A stretch of 64,000 bases of DNA, taken from Sulfurimonas indica (GTDB lineage: Bacteria > Campylobacterota > Campylobacteria > Campylobacterales > Sulfurimonadaceae). A program made the translations under genes and the position numbers. The notes under the pieces were generated by a model that saw only the letters and a program-made list of their open reading frames with translations, was not told the DNA's origin and did no database searches. Position 1 is the first letter of the stretch; each line of letters opens with the position of its first letter. The stretch covers positions 19,381 to 83,380 of the forward strand of contig NZ_SDID01000003.1 of NCBI RefSeq assembly GCF_009192995.1, read 5' to 3'. Of this stretch, positions 43,936-53,196 are shown piece after piece.

Positions 43936-44595
43936 TTAGTTGTGAAAGTTCCCACCTATTTTGATATAAACTAAAAGATTTGCAACGGCAATGGCACGAG
44001 AAGCGATTTTTTCACTTTTTCTCAGTGCACGAAGCATTTTGTGATACTTTTTAAAAGAGTTTGACCCTTCAGCCTGTTCAACAAGGTTTCTCTCTATCAT
44101 TTCATAAAGATCATCCGCTTTGTTCTCTTCGATAAGTACCTCTTCATACATCTCCTGTAACTCGTCAACATCATCAATGTTGATCATGGTTACTGTAGTT
44201 TTAATCGCTGTTACAGTTGAAGCTTGCATAGGGAGTGCATACTCATTAATCGTCTTTACATCCAAGTCGTTACATACATCTGTAAACCCACGGATGAAAC
44301 TGCGTGTATTCGCACAGGCACGTGAAAGCTCATTTGTGATTTTAAGGTATGCCACAACCTGACGAAGATCTCTTGCCTCTGGAGTATAAAGTGCTAAAAT
44401 CTTAATGATGGCATTATCTATCTCATCAGTTTTAGAACTTACATTTTTAATGTGACTCTTTGCATCATTGAATTTTTGTGTATCACAATCTTTGAGCGCT
44501 TCTAAAATAAGCTCATTGGCTTTTACAAGCCCTTCACCTATTTTTGTTATTTTTGTTTTAACATCATTTAAATTAGTTTGAAATGTCTGTAGCAT
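43936..44595 (-). CDS. phoU: PhoU-like phosphate signalling protein
   Basis: A 219-residue all-helical protein with two PhoU-type three-helix repeats; ILALYTPEARDLRQVVAYLKITNELSRA near residues 65-92 includes the conserved R-x-V-x(4)-K-I pattern in parts. PhoU relays Pst transporter status to the PhoR kinase. The acidic metal-binding residues of the second repeat are only partly recognisable. Start overlaps the pstB stop by one base. Confidence 0.83.
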   Translation of the reverse strand: MLQTFQTNLNDVKTKITKIGEGLVKANELILEALKDCDTQKFNDAKSHIKNVSSKTDEIDNAIIKILALYTPEARDLRQVVAYLKITNELSRACANTRSFIRGFTDVCNDLDVKTINEYALPMQASTVTAIKTTVTMINIDDVDELQEMYEEVLIEENKADDLYEMIERNLVEQAEGSNSFKKYHKMLRALRKSEKIASRAIAVANLLVYIKIGGNFHN

Positions 44596-45377
44596 TATCC
44601 GAATCTCCCTGTAATATAATCTTCTGTCTGTTTCTCTTTAGGATTTAAGAAGATGTTTTCTGTTTTGTCATACTCAATTAAATCGCCCAAGTACATAAAT
44701 GCAGTGTAATCACTGATACGTGAGGCTTGCTGCATATTGTGTGTAACGATGGCGATACTCACATCTTTTTTAAGCTCAACGATGAGCTCTTCAATAGCAC
44801 CTGTGCTTATTGGGTCAAGCGCTGATGTTGGTTCATCAAAGAGAAGAACTTCCGGTTTTACTGCAACTGCACGTGCGATACAGAGACGTTGTTGCTGTCC
44901 TCCTGAGAGTCCCATTGCAGACTTGTCCAATCTGTCATGGACCTCTTTCCAAAGAGCTGAACCTTTAAGTGCCGCCTCAACTCTGTCTTGGAGTTCACTT
45001 TTGTTCTTGATGCCAGCAATTTTTAATCCATAAGCGACATTATCAAAGATGCTCATTGGAAAAGGTGTCGGTTTTTGAAAGATCATCCCAACCTTTTGAC
45101 GAAGCTCGATGAACTCATTCTCTTTTTTAATCTCTAAAATATTTTGGTACTTTCCAGTCTCAAAATCAAGCAACTCAATTTTGCCATCATATTTATTTCC
45201 AGGATAGAGATCATGGATACGATTCATAGAACGAAGCAGTGTTGATTTCCCACAACCACTTGGTCCGATGAGTGCTGTAATTTTATTTTTTTCAATTGGG
45301 AGTGTAATACTCTTTAGTGAAGGATGCTCCACTCCAGAGTATGTAAAAGAGAATTTTTTGATTTTCATTACCGGCAT
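44595..45377 (-). CDS. pstB: Phosphate ABC transporter ATP-binding protein
   Basis: ATPase of the high-affinity phosphate transporter. Walker [10 protein letters not shown] is near residue 37, [10 protein letters not shown] near 51 is typical of PstB, the signature [14 protein letters not shown] is near 158, and Walker [13 protein letters not shown] near 178. 260 aa. ATG 45377 has an AAGGACT ribosome site. Confidence 0.95.
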   Translation of the reverse strand: MPVMKIKKFSFTYSGVEHPSLKSITLPIEKNKITALIGPSGCGKSTLLRSMNRIHDLYPGNKYDGKIELLDFETGKYQNILEIKKENEFIELRQKVGMIFQKPTPFPMSIFDNVAYGLKIAGIKNKSELQDRVEAALKGSALWKEVHDRLDKSAMGLSGGQQQRLCIARAVAVKPEVLLFDEPTSALDPISTGAIEELIVELKKDVSIAIVTHNMQQASRISDYTAFMYLGDLIEYDKTENIFLNPKEKQTEDYITGRFG

Positions 45378-45387
45378 ATTAAAGTCC

Positions 45388-46191
45388 TTATTTTTTATTT
45401 CTTGTTATAAATCGACCTGTAAGGTTGATGATGAGTACCAAAACAGTAAGAATGAATGATGCGGCCCACGCCAAATCACGACTGGATTCCTCAGGCTCAT
45501 TTGCCAAGTCATAGATACTCACTGTCAGTGATGGAAAACTCTCACCCAGGTTCAGACTAAAATAGTTTGAAGTCTCAGATGTAAAAAGCAGGGGTGCAGT
45601 CTCTCCGATGATACGTGCAAATGCAAGGAGTATCCCTGTCATGATTCCTACTTTTGCAGCTTTGATGACAATATCGATGATAACTTTGTACTTTGAAGCA
45701 CCAAGTGCGATACCTGCCTCACGCAGCTCACGTGGAACAAGGCTAAGCATGGAGTCTGTTGTATTGATAACAACAGGAATCATCATAATTGCAAGTGCAA
45801 TGGCACCTGCGAAACCACTTGTCCCACCCATCGGTACAACAACGATAGCATAAACAAAAGCACCAATGACAATGGAAGGTGCCGACATCATAATGTCTGA
45901 GAGGTCACGAATAAGTGCGGCATAACGTCCTTGTCCATACTCTTGAATGTAAATACCTGCAGTCATTCCAAGTGGAATACCGATGAGTGAAGCAAGACCT
46001 GCTAAGATCATCTGTCCTACGATAAGGTTACGAAGACCACCTTCGATGAGGTCATTTAAAAAGAGTGAAAAATGAAAAGAGCTAAGCCCTTTCATAAAAA
46101 GTGTGATAAGAATCCATGCTAAAAATGCAAGACCAACCCCTGCTGATAAAATTGAGAGTGCTAAAAAGATTTTATTGATTAAAAGTCTCAT
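45388..46191 (-). CDS. pstA: Phosphate ABC transporter permease
   Basis: Inner-membrane subunit (267 aa) with six helices. The permease loop that contacts PstB reads [17 protein letters not shown] near residue 155, and the [16 protein letters not shown] segment near 72 is typical of PstA. Shares one base with the end of pstC. Confidence 0.93.
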   Translation of the reverse strand: MRLLINKIFLALSILSAGVGLAFLAWILITLFMKGLSSFHFSLFLNDLIEGGLRNLIVGQMILAGLASLIGIPLGMTAGIYIQEYGQGRYAALIRDLSDIMMSAPSIVIGAFVYAIVVVPMGGTSGFAGAIALAIMMIPVVINTTDSMLSLVPRELREAGIALGASKYKVIIDIVIKAAKVGIMTGILLAFARIIGETAPLLFTSETSNYFSLNLGESFPSLTVSIYDLANEPEESSRDLAWAASFILTVLVLIINLTGRFITRNKK

Positions 46192-47168
46192 TATTTAGCC
46201 TTTTTCAAAAAGTAGAATTTTGCAAGTGAGATGACCGCAAAAGAGATGATAAAAAGAATAAGTGCAAGATAAAAAAGTGCACTCTCACCAAGACCGCTTG
46301 CTTCACCAAAGTTGTTTGCCATTGCAACTGGAATGGAAATAGTTGGATCGTTGATCGCTTTTGGAAGTACAAAGATTGAACCAATAAGAAATGCAACTGC
46401 CATCGTCTCACCAAGAGCACGACCGAGTGCTAGGATGATCGAACCTATGATACCTACTTTTGAGTATGGGAAGATAATGTCTTTAATCACTTCAAATTTT
46501 GTAGCCCCTAAGGCATAAGCGGATTCTTTGAGTACTGCAGGAGTTGTGTTCATACTGTCACGTGTAATAGCTGCCATAAATGGTAAAATCATAACACCAA
46601 GAACAAGACCGGCTGTTAAAAGGGAGACCTGATATCCCCCAACAAGATCAGCAACAATAGGTGCAAAATAGTAAAGTCCCCACATACCAAAGATGATACT
46701 TGGGATTGCAGCAAGGAGCTCAATGGCAATACCTACAACGTAAGAGATGTTTTTTGGTGCAATTTCTGCTAAAAAGACTGCAATTCCCATCGCAATTGGA
46801 AGTGCAAAAGTAAGGGCGATGATGGTTGTAAGCAGTGTTCCTACAATTGGTACAAGTCCGCCGTAGATGGTCTTTGTAACAGTGTCATCTTCATCATCCA
46901 AAAGCATCTCATCATCATCTTCATCGAGAATCATATCGTCTTCGTCTGCTATGGCATCATCTTCTGCATCATTTGCTACAGTATCAGCCCTCAAAGATGG
47001 AGTTTCAACTACAATTTCTTTGTTCCAGTCAGGATTAATAATAAAATGTAGTCCAAACTCATCAATAGCAGGTTTCGCTGCAGAATAGAGCGTGATAAAG
47101 ATACCGATTAAGAGTACAAAAACAAGTGTCGCACTTGAAAGTGAGAGCTTTTGAAAGATTTTTTCCAT
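46191..47168 (-). CDS. pstC: Phosphate ABC transporter permease with acidic insert
   Basis: Partner permease of PstA (325 aa). The PstB-contact loop VLKESAYALGATKFEVI is near residue 215. Between the first helix (about 12-31) and the second (about 105) there is a periplasmic loop with a run of Asp and Glu (about residues 67-98; nucleotides 46869-46970), which is not part of classical PstC. It is encoded by near-repeats of GAT and GAA triplets. The promoter upstream carries two TGTAA(T/C)C repeats. Confidence 0.92.
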   Translation of the reverse strand: MEKIFQKLSLSSATLVFVLLIGIFITLYSAAKPAIDEFGLHFIINPDWNKEIVVETPSLRADTVANDAEDDAIADEDDMILDEDDDEMLLDDEDDTVTKTIYGGLVPIVGTLLTTIIALTFALPIAMGIAVFLAEIAPKNISYVVGIAIELLAAIPSIIFGMWGLYYFAPIVADLVGGYQVSLLTAGLVLGVMILPFMAAITRDSMNTTPAVLKESAYALGATKFEVIKDIIFPYSKVGIIGSIILALGRALGETMAVAFLIGSIFVLPKAINDPTISIPVAMANNFGEASGLGESALFYLALILFIISFAVISLAKFYFLKKAK

Positions 47169-47197
47169 ATAAAACCTTAAGAGAAATTAATGACGGA

Positions 47198-47230
47198 ATT
47201 ATAGTGAAGTTTGATTACAAAGAGGTTACA
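47198..47230 (-). promoter_or_regulatory. Pho-box-like promoter of pstC
   Basis: Read on the minus strand: TGTAACC (47224-47230), 4 nt, TGTAATC (47213-47219), 9 nt, TATAAT (47198-47203). The two heptamers are 11 bp apart and replace the -35 region, as PhoB boxes do in E. coli. Confidence 0.7.
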
Positions 47231-47321
47231 AAACAGGTATGCCAACTCTAAAAGAGTGGCATAAGGGAGAAAATGAAATTTTGAAATTTGTTTTTGGGGC
47301 TTTTGAAAAGATTGGGAGGAA

Positions 47322-48326
47322 TTATCTAATTCCTTTTTCTTCCCAATATTTTCTTATTTTGTTTGTTAGGCTCTCTGGTAATGGAACAAAACCTAAACTT
47401 TTAGCGATATCTTGACCGTTTTTGTATGCCCAGTCATAGAATGCTGTTACTTTTTTATCCATCTCTGGTTTCTCAGATGGCACTAAAATGAATGTAGCTG
47501 CTACCATTGGGTAAGAATCAGCTCCTTTAGGGTCTGCGATCACTGCATAGAAATCTTTTGCAGGATTGAGTGCTGCTTTTGCTGCTGCTGCCTGGAAGTT
47601 TTTCAGTTCTGGCTTGATGTAATTTCCTGCTTTGTTCTCAACTGTTGCCATTGCGATGTCGTTGTTTTTAGCATCTGCATAGTCAATATATCCTACAGAA
47701 TAAGGAGTTTGCTTTAGAAGTGCTGCCACACCTGAGTTTGTTTTTCCACCGATGTGGTGATCACCAGGCCAGCTGAGTGATTTTTTCGCACCATACGTCT
47801 TTCTCCATTTTTTTGAAACTTTTGAAAGATAGTATGTAAAGTTGTATGTCGTTCCAGAACCGTCTGCACGATGAACAAATGTTAATTTTTTGTGTGGAAG
47901 TTTCATACCTTTGTTTGCATCTGCAATGATTGGGTTATCCCAGTATTTGACACTTCCGTCTGCAATGGCAACGATAGCTGCACGTGAGAATTTAAGATTA
48001 TCTATACCTGGAAGATTATAACCCATTGTGATAGCACCAACAACACCTGGGAATTGGTACAGACCACTCTTTTTAAGAACTTTTGGGCTTAAAGGTTTAT
48101 CAGTACCAGCAAAATCAACTGCACGAGCTTTTGCATCTTTGATTCCTTTTGAAGAACCTTTTTTAATATAGTCAATTTTAATACCTGTCTCTTTATTGTA
48201 AGCCTTAATCCATTTTTGATATACACTGTATGGAAAAGAAGCACCACTACCTTTGATTACATCATTGGCACTAAGACCAGCTACTAACACTGAAGAAGCT
48301 AGAGCAATTTTGATCACTTTTGTCAT
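47322..48326 (-). CDS. pstS: Phosphate-binding periplasmic protein
   Basis: A 334-residue protein with a signal peptide of about 20 residues. The mature chain has IKGSGASFPYSVYQKWI and then YIKKGSSKGIKD and DFAGTDKPLS, with RADGSGTTYNF near 155; these loops hold phosphate in PstS. No lipobox is present, so it is soluble in the periplasm. Preceded by its own Pho-box-like promoter. Confidence 0.94.
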   Translation of the reverse strand: MTKVIKIALASSVLVAGLSANDVIKGSGASFPYSVYQKWIKAYNKETGIKIDYIKKGSSKGIKDAKARAVDFAGTDKPLSPKVLKKSGLYQFPGVVGAITMGYNLPGIDNLKFSRAAIVAIADGSVKYWDNPIIADANKGMKLPHKKLTFVHRADGSGTTYNFTYYLSKVSKKWRKTYGAKKSLSWPGDHHIGGKTNSGVAALLKQTPYSVGYIDYADAKNNDIAMATVENKAGNYIKPELKNFQAAAAKAALNPAKDFYAVIADPKGADSYPMVAATFILVPSEKPEMDKKVTAFYDWAYKNGQDIAKSLGFVPLPESLTNKIRKYWEEKGIR

Positions 48327-48356
48327 TTGTTACACCTTTAAAATTTAAGTTGTCGA

Positions 48357-48389
48357 AGTATAAAACAGTTAGATTACAAATTGATTACA
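48357..48389 (-). promoter_or_regulatory. Pho-box-like promoter of pstS
   Basis: Read on the minus strand: TGTAATC (48383-48389), 4 nt, TGTAATC (48372-48378), 9 nt, TATACT (48357-48362). Layout is identical to those of pstC and the porin gene. Confidence 0.72.
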
Positions 48390-48409
48390 TAAAATTTGCA
48401 ATTTATCTG

Positions 48410-49591
48410 TTAAAACTTTATGATAGCATCCAACTGCACACGTTCATAATCTGCTTCTGGTTTACCATCTGTTTTGCCTGCTAAAAGTGTATTGTAAAAG
48501 AGTGTTGCAGCAAGATATGTTCTTTTGCCAAATTTATATTTTGCTCTAATGGCATGCCCTTTAGCTGCAGTACCACCACCAAAATTATCAGAGTCACTAT
48601 GCGCACCTACTACTGCATCTGCCTCAAGATATGTATAAGAGTATTTTAGCTGCCAATCATGAACTTTTTTTGCTTTTCCTATTTTGACTGCTACATCATA
48701 ACCAAAGTTTTTATCACTTGCTGCACTGTTGTATGCTATCCCCGCAGCAAGTGCCAGTGGTTTGCCATATACATCTTTAAACTTAAGTTCCCCAAATGCT
48801 TCTAAAATATGGTAATCATTTGCAAAGACACCATTTACCAAAGTATTACCCATACCTGTATCTTTATTGGTACCGTAAATAGGTGTATTTCCTTTAACAC
48901 CGTCATAATAATAAACGCCTGCACCTAAGTTTAATTGAGAGTTTTCCAGTTTAATCTTCTCTACATATTGTGCAAAAAAGAGGTTGATAGTATCTTTGGC
49001 AGTAACCTGCTCTGCATATGTTGGTTGACTGATACCGAAGTTAATGATACGAGAGTCATTTTTATAGTTATAACTTGCACCATTGAATGAAAGGTCATTA
49101 TCCCAAATAAGCTGTGATTTGATTGGTCTATATATCATATAGGGATGTCTTCCGACTTTTATTGTAGAGTCTCCACTTTTATATGCAATGTCTAAAATGT
49201 TAAATCTCAGTGACTGCCAAAAGTAATCACTTAAAGGTTTTGTATCTAAAAATGTCTGATTTCCAGAAGTTGGATTTCCATAGCCACTTCTCATACCAAC
49301 GTCAAATTTTAGATTTTTAGTTAAATCAATAGCTGCTACTAATCTTAATCTATATCTGTTGTGATAAGTGTACTTGTTTGTACTGTCGGTTCCATCTTTG
49401 TAGAAAGTCTCTTTACTTTCATAGCGTAATCGTAGATCACCTGCAAAATGAAATCTTTCAAGGATGTCATGTTCAATTCCCGTAAGGTGAGCAACATTTT
49501 TATGTTCGAGGGGTGTATTTGGAGTTGCGTGGAGTGCAACTGAGCCTAAAGTTAAAGTAGTTAATGTTGATAAAACGATTTTTTTTATCAT
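48410..49591 (-). CDS. Outer-membrane porin, probably phosphate-induced
   Basis: A 393-residue protein with a signal peptide (ALHA cleavage near residue 22) and many alternating strands with aromatic girdles, ending in LDAIIKF, whose final Phe is the outer-membrane sorting signal. There are several DLRLRYESK-like basic strands. It shares the Pho-box-like promoter with pstS, so it likely lets phosphate into the periplasm, like OprP; that function is inference. Confidence 0.8.
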   Translation of the reverse strand: MIKKIVLSTLTTLTLGSVALHATPNTPLEHKNVAHLTGIEHDILERFHFAGDLRLRYESKETFYKDGTDSTNKYTYHNRYRLRLVAAIDLTKNLKFDVGMRSGYGNPTSGNQTFLDTKPLSDYFWQSLRFNILDIAYKSGDSTIKVGRHPYMIYRPIKSQLIWDNDLSFNGASYNYKNDSRIINFGISQPTYAEQVTAKDTINLFFAQYVEKIKLENSQLNLGAGVYYYDGVKGNTPIYGTNKDTGMGNTLVNGVFANDYHILEAFGELKFKDVYGKPLALAAGIAYNSAASDKNFGYDVAVKIGKAKKVHDWQLKYSYTYLEADAVVGAHSDSDNFGGGTAAKGHAIRAKYKFGKRTYLAATLFYNTLLAGKTDGKPEADYERVQLDAIIKF

Positions 49592-49619
49592 TACGGTTCC
49601 TTTTCGTTTATTTGGCGAA

Positions 49620-49652
49620 AGTATAAAACAGGAAGGTTACATAATGATTACA
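49620..49652 (-). promoter_or_regulatory. Pho-box-like promoter of the porin gene
   Basis: Read on the minus strand: TGTAATC (49646-49652), 4 nt, TGTAACC (49635-49641), 9 nt, TATACT (49620-49625). Confidence 0.72.
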
Positions 49653-49685
49653 AAAAAAGTTGTCCATCGTAAGAATCCTTAAGGC

Positions 49686-50360
49686 TTATTTCTTCTTTCT
49701 TGTTTTTGAAATACGATTTGTATTTGCTTTGTATTTTGTTTTTTTTAACTTCTCTACAGTCTGTGTTGCGATATTAAGTATATCACTCACAACGCAAACA
49801 TCATCTTTAACGAACTCCTCTCTATTTTTTTCAAAAATATAAAAAAGTTCTGTAAAATCTATCTCTTTTAAAAAAGGATACAGATCTGTAGATTTTTCTT
49901 CTTCTAAAATCCAGTGGCTTAAAATGCATATAATCAAAAACTCTGGCATATATGCTGGTTTATCTTTGTAATATATTGAAACTTGTTGCGCCATAGCATC
50001 ATAATAATTTATAAGCGGTTCTTCCAATTTTGCTATTTTTCGTAGTTCCGGATAGGTTTTTGCAGATTGAACCAAATTAAGAAGATAATCAACATTGACA
50101 ACGACTTCTTGAAGCTTTGCAGTCAGATATCTAAGTGTAGTATATACATATTCTGTTTCTTCTTTTGTTCCTACTTTCAATTCAAAGTCATTCTCCTCTA
50201 CTTCTGTAAAGTATCTCTCAAGAGCAGTTCGGGAAAAAACAAGAATAGCCTCTGTTTTAACACTGTTTAGCATAGTAGGCTTAATTCGATTTTTACAGTT
50301 ATTGCTTACATTATGAGTGGCTTCTAATATATTATTAGAAAGTAACATATTCTTTAACAT
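49686..50360 (-). CDS. Unknown helical protein
   Basis: A 224-residue, mostly helical, soluble-looking protein with a very basic tail (TRKKK at the end). No signal peptide, no membrane helix and no motif that I recognise. The start is ATG 50360, with AGGAGA 7 nt upstream; the ATG at 50384 has a ribosome site only 2 nt away. It lies just upstream of the phosphate porin promoter, on the same strand, but carries no Pho-box itself. Confidence 0.6.
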   Translation of the reverse strand: MLKNMLLSNNILEATHNVSNNCKNRIKPTMLNSVKTEAILVFSRTALERYFTEVEENDFELKVGTKEETEYVYTTLRYLTAKLQEVVVNVDYLLNLVQSAKTYPELRKIAKLEEPLINYYDAMAQQVSIYYKDKPAYMPEFLIICILSHWILEEEKSTDLYPFLKEIDFTELFYIFEKNREEFVKDDVCVVSDILNIATQTVEKLKKTKYKANTNRISKTRKKK

Positions 50361-50436
50361 ACAAATTCTCCTATAAACAATCATATCTCCTCTGAGCCAA
50401 GAACCCAGAGGATTTAATAATTCTATTTTTATACTA

Positions 50437-52074
50437 TTACGGCATTTTTTTCAGTGCTTTTAAAGCGTCAGAAAAATCTTCATATATATCTTCATATGGA
50501 ACAAGTTCTGGTATAAGCCCAATATTTTCAAGCATTGCCTTTGGTTGCTTTTGGATTCCACTAAGAAGTACTTGAATACCTTTTTGTTCCAATGCCAAAA
50601 CAGCATCTTCAATGGCATACATACCACTTTGATCAATCATTGGCACATTTTCCATTCTTAAAATTACATATTTGACTTCAGGAAGATCTTGAATGATTGT
50701 TTTAAAGTGGGAAACAAATCCAAAAAAGATTGGTCCATCAAAGTGTTGAATATAGATTTTCTTTTTAAGTTCTTCTGGAATATTGGATTCATCTGGAAGC
50801 ACTCTCTCACAATTTGATAGCATGTTCCCAGTAGATTTTGCTTCTGCCAAATCTGCCATCTGTTTCATAAAAAGTAAAGAGGCAAGCACTAAACCAACAC
50901 CGACAGCTTGAAGCAAATCAACAAAAACAGTAAGAGTCAGCACAAGTATCATCACAACTGCATCAGCACGAGGTATATTTTTGATGTGTTTTAAACCTTT
51001 ATAATCAATAATCCCTATACCAACAGAGACTAAAATCCCAGCAAGAACAGGGAGTGGAATAAGTTTGGCATATGCTCCTGCACCAAGAAGAACGACTATT
51101 AATACTATAGAGTGAATCATTCCAGAGAGTTTTGTCTTTCCACCTGAGCGGATATTAACAACAGTTCTCATGGTAGCACCAGCACCAGGAAGTCCACCGA
51201 TAATACCGGCAAAAGCATTCCCTACCCCTTGACCAATAAGTTCTTTATTTGAGTCATGTTGTGTTTTTGTCATATTATCTGCAACAACAGAGGTTAAGAG
51301 TGAATCGATCGCACCTAAAGCCGCAAGAGTAAGTGCCGGAATGATGAGAACCATAGGATGATGCCAGTCCATGTTTAAAAGAGTATCAATGTGTACATCA
51401 GGCAAACCTTTTGGTATATCTCCAATAATTGGAACATTTAAAGCCATAACTGTTGATACTATCGATAAAACTATAAGTGCTACTAGTGTTGAGGGGATCG
51501 CTTTTGTAACTTTTGGAAAAAGGTATATAATGGCGAGGGTTGCAGCTGAGAGTATAAATGCTTGGACATTGATGCCATTAGCAATTGACCCTATATTTGC
51601 AAAAACATCTATGATAGTTCCAGGCGATTTCATTCCAAAAAATGGGAAAAACTGAAAAATGATAATGATAAAACCGATTCCACTCATAAATCCAGAGACC
51701 ACAGGATATGGCATATATCGTATATATTGCCCTATACGAAACACTCCCATAAGTACGAGAAAAATTCCAGCCAAAACAAATGTAGCGACAATGGTTCCAA
51801 TGGCTGCTTCAACTGATCCGTATATGGCTATCTCTCCTGCAATAATTGCAGAAGAGACAACCGTCATGGGACCTGTTGGACCAGATATTTGCGTACTCGT
51901 TCCACCAAAAAGAGCCGCGAAAAATCCAAGAGCTATAGCACCATAAAGTCCGGCAATCGCTCCCATTCCAGACTGAACACCAAAAGCAAGTGCCAAGGGA
52001 AGTGCTACAACGGCAGCTGTAACTCCACCAAATATATCCCCTTTAAGGGTTTTTGGATTAAACAGATTTGTCAT
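50437..52074 (-). CDS. SulP family anion (bicarbonate/sulfate) transporter
   Basis: A 545-residue transporter with about 12 membrane helices (PLALAFGVQSGMGAIAGLYGA near the first; GPTGPMTV near 75) and a C-terminal STAS domain from about 425 (IDQSGMYAIEDA is its core). ATG 52074, with AAGGGA upstream, gives the normal N-terminus and a 17-nt overlap with the carbonic anhydrase gene. The coupling points to bicarbonate as substrate, as in BicA; sulfate cannot be excluded. Confidence 0.85.
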   Translation of the reverse strand: MTNLFNPKTLKGDIFGGVTAAVVALPLALAFGVQSGMGAIAGLYGAIALGFFAALFGGTSTQISGPTGPMTVVSSAIIAGEIAIYGSVEAAIGTIVATFVLAGIFLVLMGVFRIGQYIRYMPYPVVSGFMSGIGFIIIIFQFFPFFGMKSPGTIIDVFANIGSIANGINVQAFILSAATLAIIYLFPKVTKAIPSTLVALIVLSIVSTVMALNVPIIGDIPKGLPDVHIDTLLNMDWHHPMVLIIPALTLAALGAIDSLLTSVVADNMTKTQHDSNKELIGQGVGNAFAGIIGGLPGAGATMRTVVNIRSGGKTKLSGMIHSIVLIVVLLGAGAYAKLIPLPVLAGILVSVGIGIIDYKGLKHIKNIPRADAVVMILVLTLTVFVDLLQAVGVGLVLASLLFMKQMADLAEAKSTGNMLSNCERVLPDESNIPEELKKKIYIQHFDGPIFFGFVSHFKTIIQDLPEVKYVILRMENVPMIDQSGMYAIEDAVLALEQKGIQVLLSGIQKQPKAMLENIGLIPELVPYEDIYEDFSDALKALKKMP

Positions 52075-52735
52075 TGTTTTTCCCTTTTTGTGATTTTTCT
52101 TGCAAAAGAGGTTTAAAGGTCGATTCATCTGGGTCATAGTACTCAATCTCTCCACTCTCTAAATCATATATCCAACCATGAAGATGAAGTTCCCCGGCAT
52201 CTACCGCCTCTTTAACATAAGGGTACGTTAAAAGATTTTCTATCTGAAACACTACTGAAATCTTTTCAGTAAGCCGTAAAATCTCTTCTTGTGTTGCATC
52301 TTTTGATTTTGCCAGCAGTGCTGTCTCTTTTGCTTTTTTTCCAAGCGAAAGCCATTTTTTTGTATGAACAAAGGGCTTCTCATCTACATTTGTATAGAGT
52401 GTTGCTATAGCTCCACAATGGGTATGCCCACAAATAATAATCTCCTCAACCTCTAATGCCGTAACAGCATACTCAATACCGGCAGCTGTTGCATGATAGT
52501 CCTCATCTGGTTTGTAAGGTGCTACAAAATTTCCAACATTGCGTAGTACAAACAGTTCACCAGGACCTGTTTGAGTAATAAGGTTTGGAACAACTCTTGA
52601 ATCAGCACAGCCAATAAAGAGTGCTTTTGGATGTTGCCCGTTTTCTACTAAATCGAGCAGCTCAGCTTCATGTTTTTTGAAGTAACTTTTTTTAAACAGA
52701 TCGTTTCCGTTGAGAATGGTGCTGTTTTTGACCAT
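52058..52735 (-). CDS. can: Beta-class carbonic anhydrase
   Basis: Interconverts CO2 and bicarbonate. Zinc ligands lie in CADSRVVP (Cys, Asp, Arg near 42-45) and in CGHTHCGAI (His and Cys near 100-103). Length 225 aa. The protein probably supplies CO2 or bicarbonate to the reverse TCA cycle of autotrophic relatives. Translated first in an operon with the SulP transporter. Confidence 0.93.
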   Translation of the reverse strand: MVKNSTILNGNDLFKKSYFKKHEAELLDLVENGQHPKALFIGCADSRVVPNLITQTGPGELFVLRNVGNFVAPYKPDEDYHATAAGIEYAVTALEVEEIIICGHTHCGAIATLYTNVDEKPFVHTKKWLSLGKKAKETALLAKSKDATQEEILRLTEKISVVFQIENLLTYPYVKEAVDAGELHLHGWIYDLESGEIEYYDPDESTFKPLLQEKSQKGKNNDKSV

Positions 52736-52792
52736 AAGATCTCCTTCATAATAATAAAATTTATAAATTGTGTTGATGGGTTGTATATAAAA

Positions 52793-53086
52793 TTATGAAG
52801 CGATAGGGGGTCTATAAAGAAGTAAGGAGAGTTTAAAGGAGTTTTTTTTCTGCGTGTTACAATATTGAATCAATATAGTCGAAAAAACTGAGTATGCAAA
52901 AAAATCATTTGTAAATTCATCGATTTGATCTTTCTCTTTTTCACACTCTTTTTCGTACTCTACAGCGGTATATTTAGTAGTTTTTTCTATGTCACATTGA
53001 AACTGATTTGTAAATGCATTTGCATTGATAATAGCGATGTAAAAAAAAGTAATCACAAGAAGTAGTGTCTTTTTTGTTGCTATCAT
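52793..53086 (-). CDS. Small secreted protein, unknown function
   Basis: A 97-residue protein with a signal peptide (cleavage near INANAF, about residue 24). It is acidic and Lys-rich in the middle with two cysteines and ends in RPPIAS. No family recognised; similar short secreted proteins ending in RPP are known next to metal-efflux genes, but none is here. ATG 53086 has AAAGGA 8 nt upstream; the ATG 9 nt earlier has no usable spacing. Confidence 0.5.
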   Translation of the reverse strand: MIATKKTLLLVITFFYIAIINANAFTNQFQCDIEKTTKYTAVEYEKECEKEKDQIDEFTNDFFAYSVFSTILIQYCNTQKKNSFKLSLLLYRPPIAS

Positions 53087-53196
53087 CCATTTCATCCTTT
53101 CATTTGAATGCTAAAAATATGCTTCTGATGATATTGTAGCGCAGGGTGGTAAATAAATTGTTGATTTAGAATAAGTTTTAACCAGGGACTTCTTGA

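Noticed and set aside
47231..47241. Third Pho-box repeat upstream of pstC
   Set aside because: The next 11-bp step does not match the heptamer at any of the three promoters, so two repeats is the supported number.
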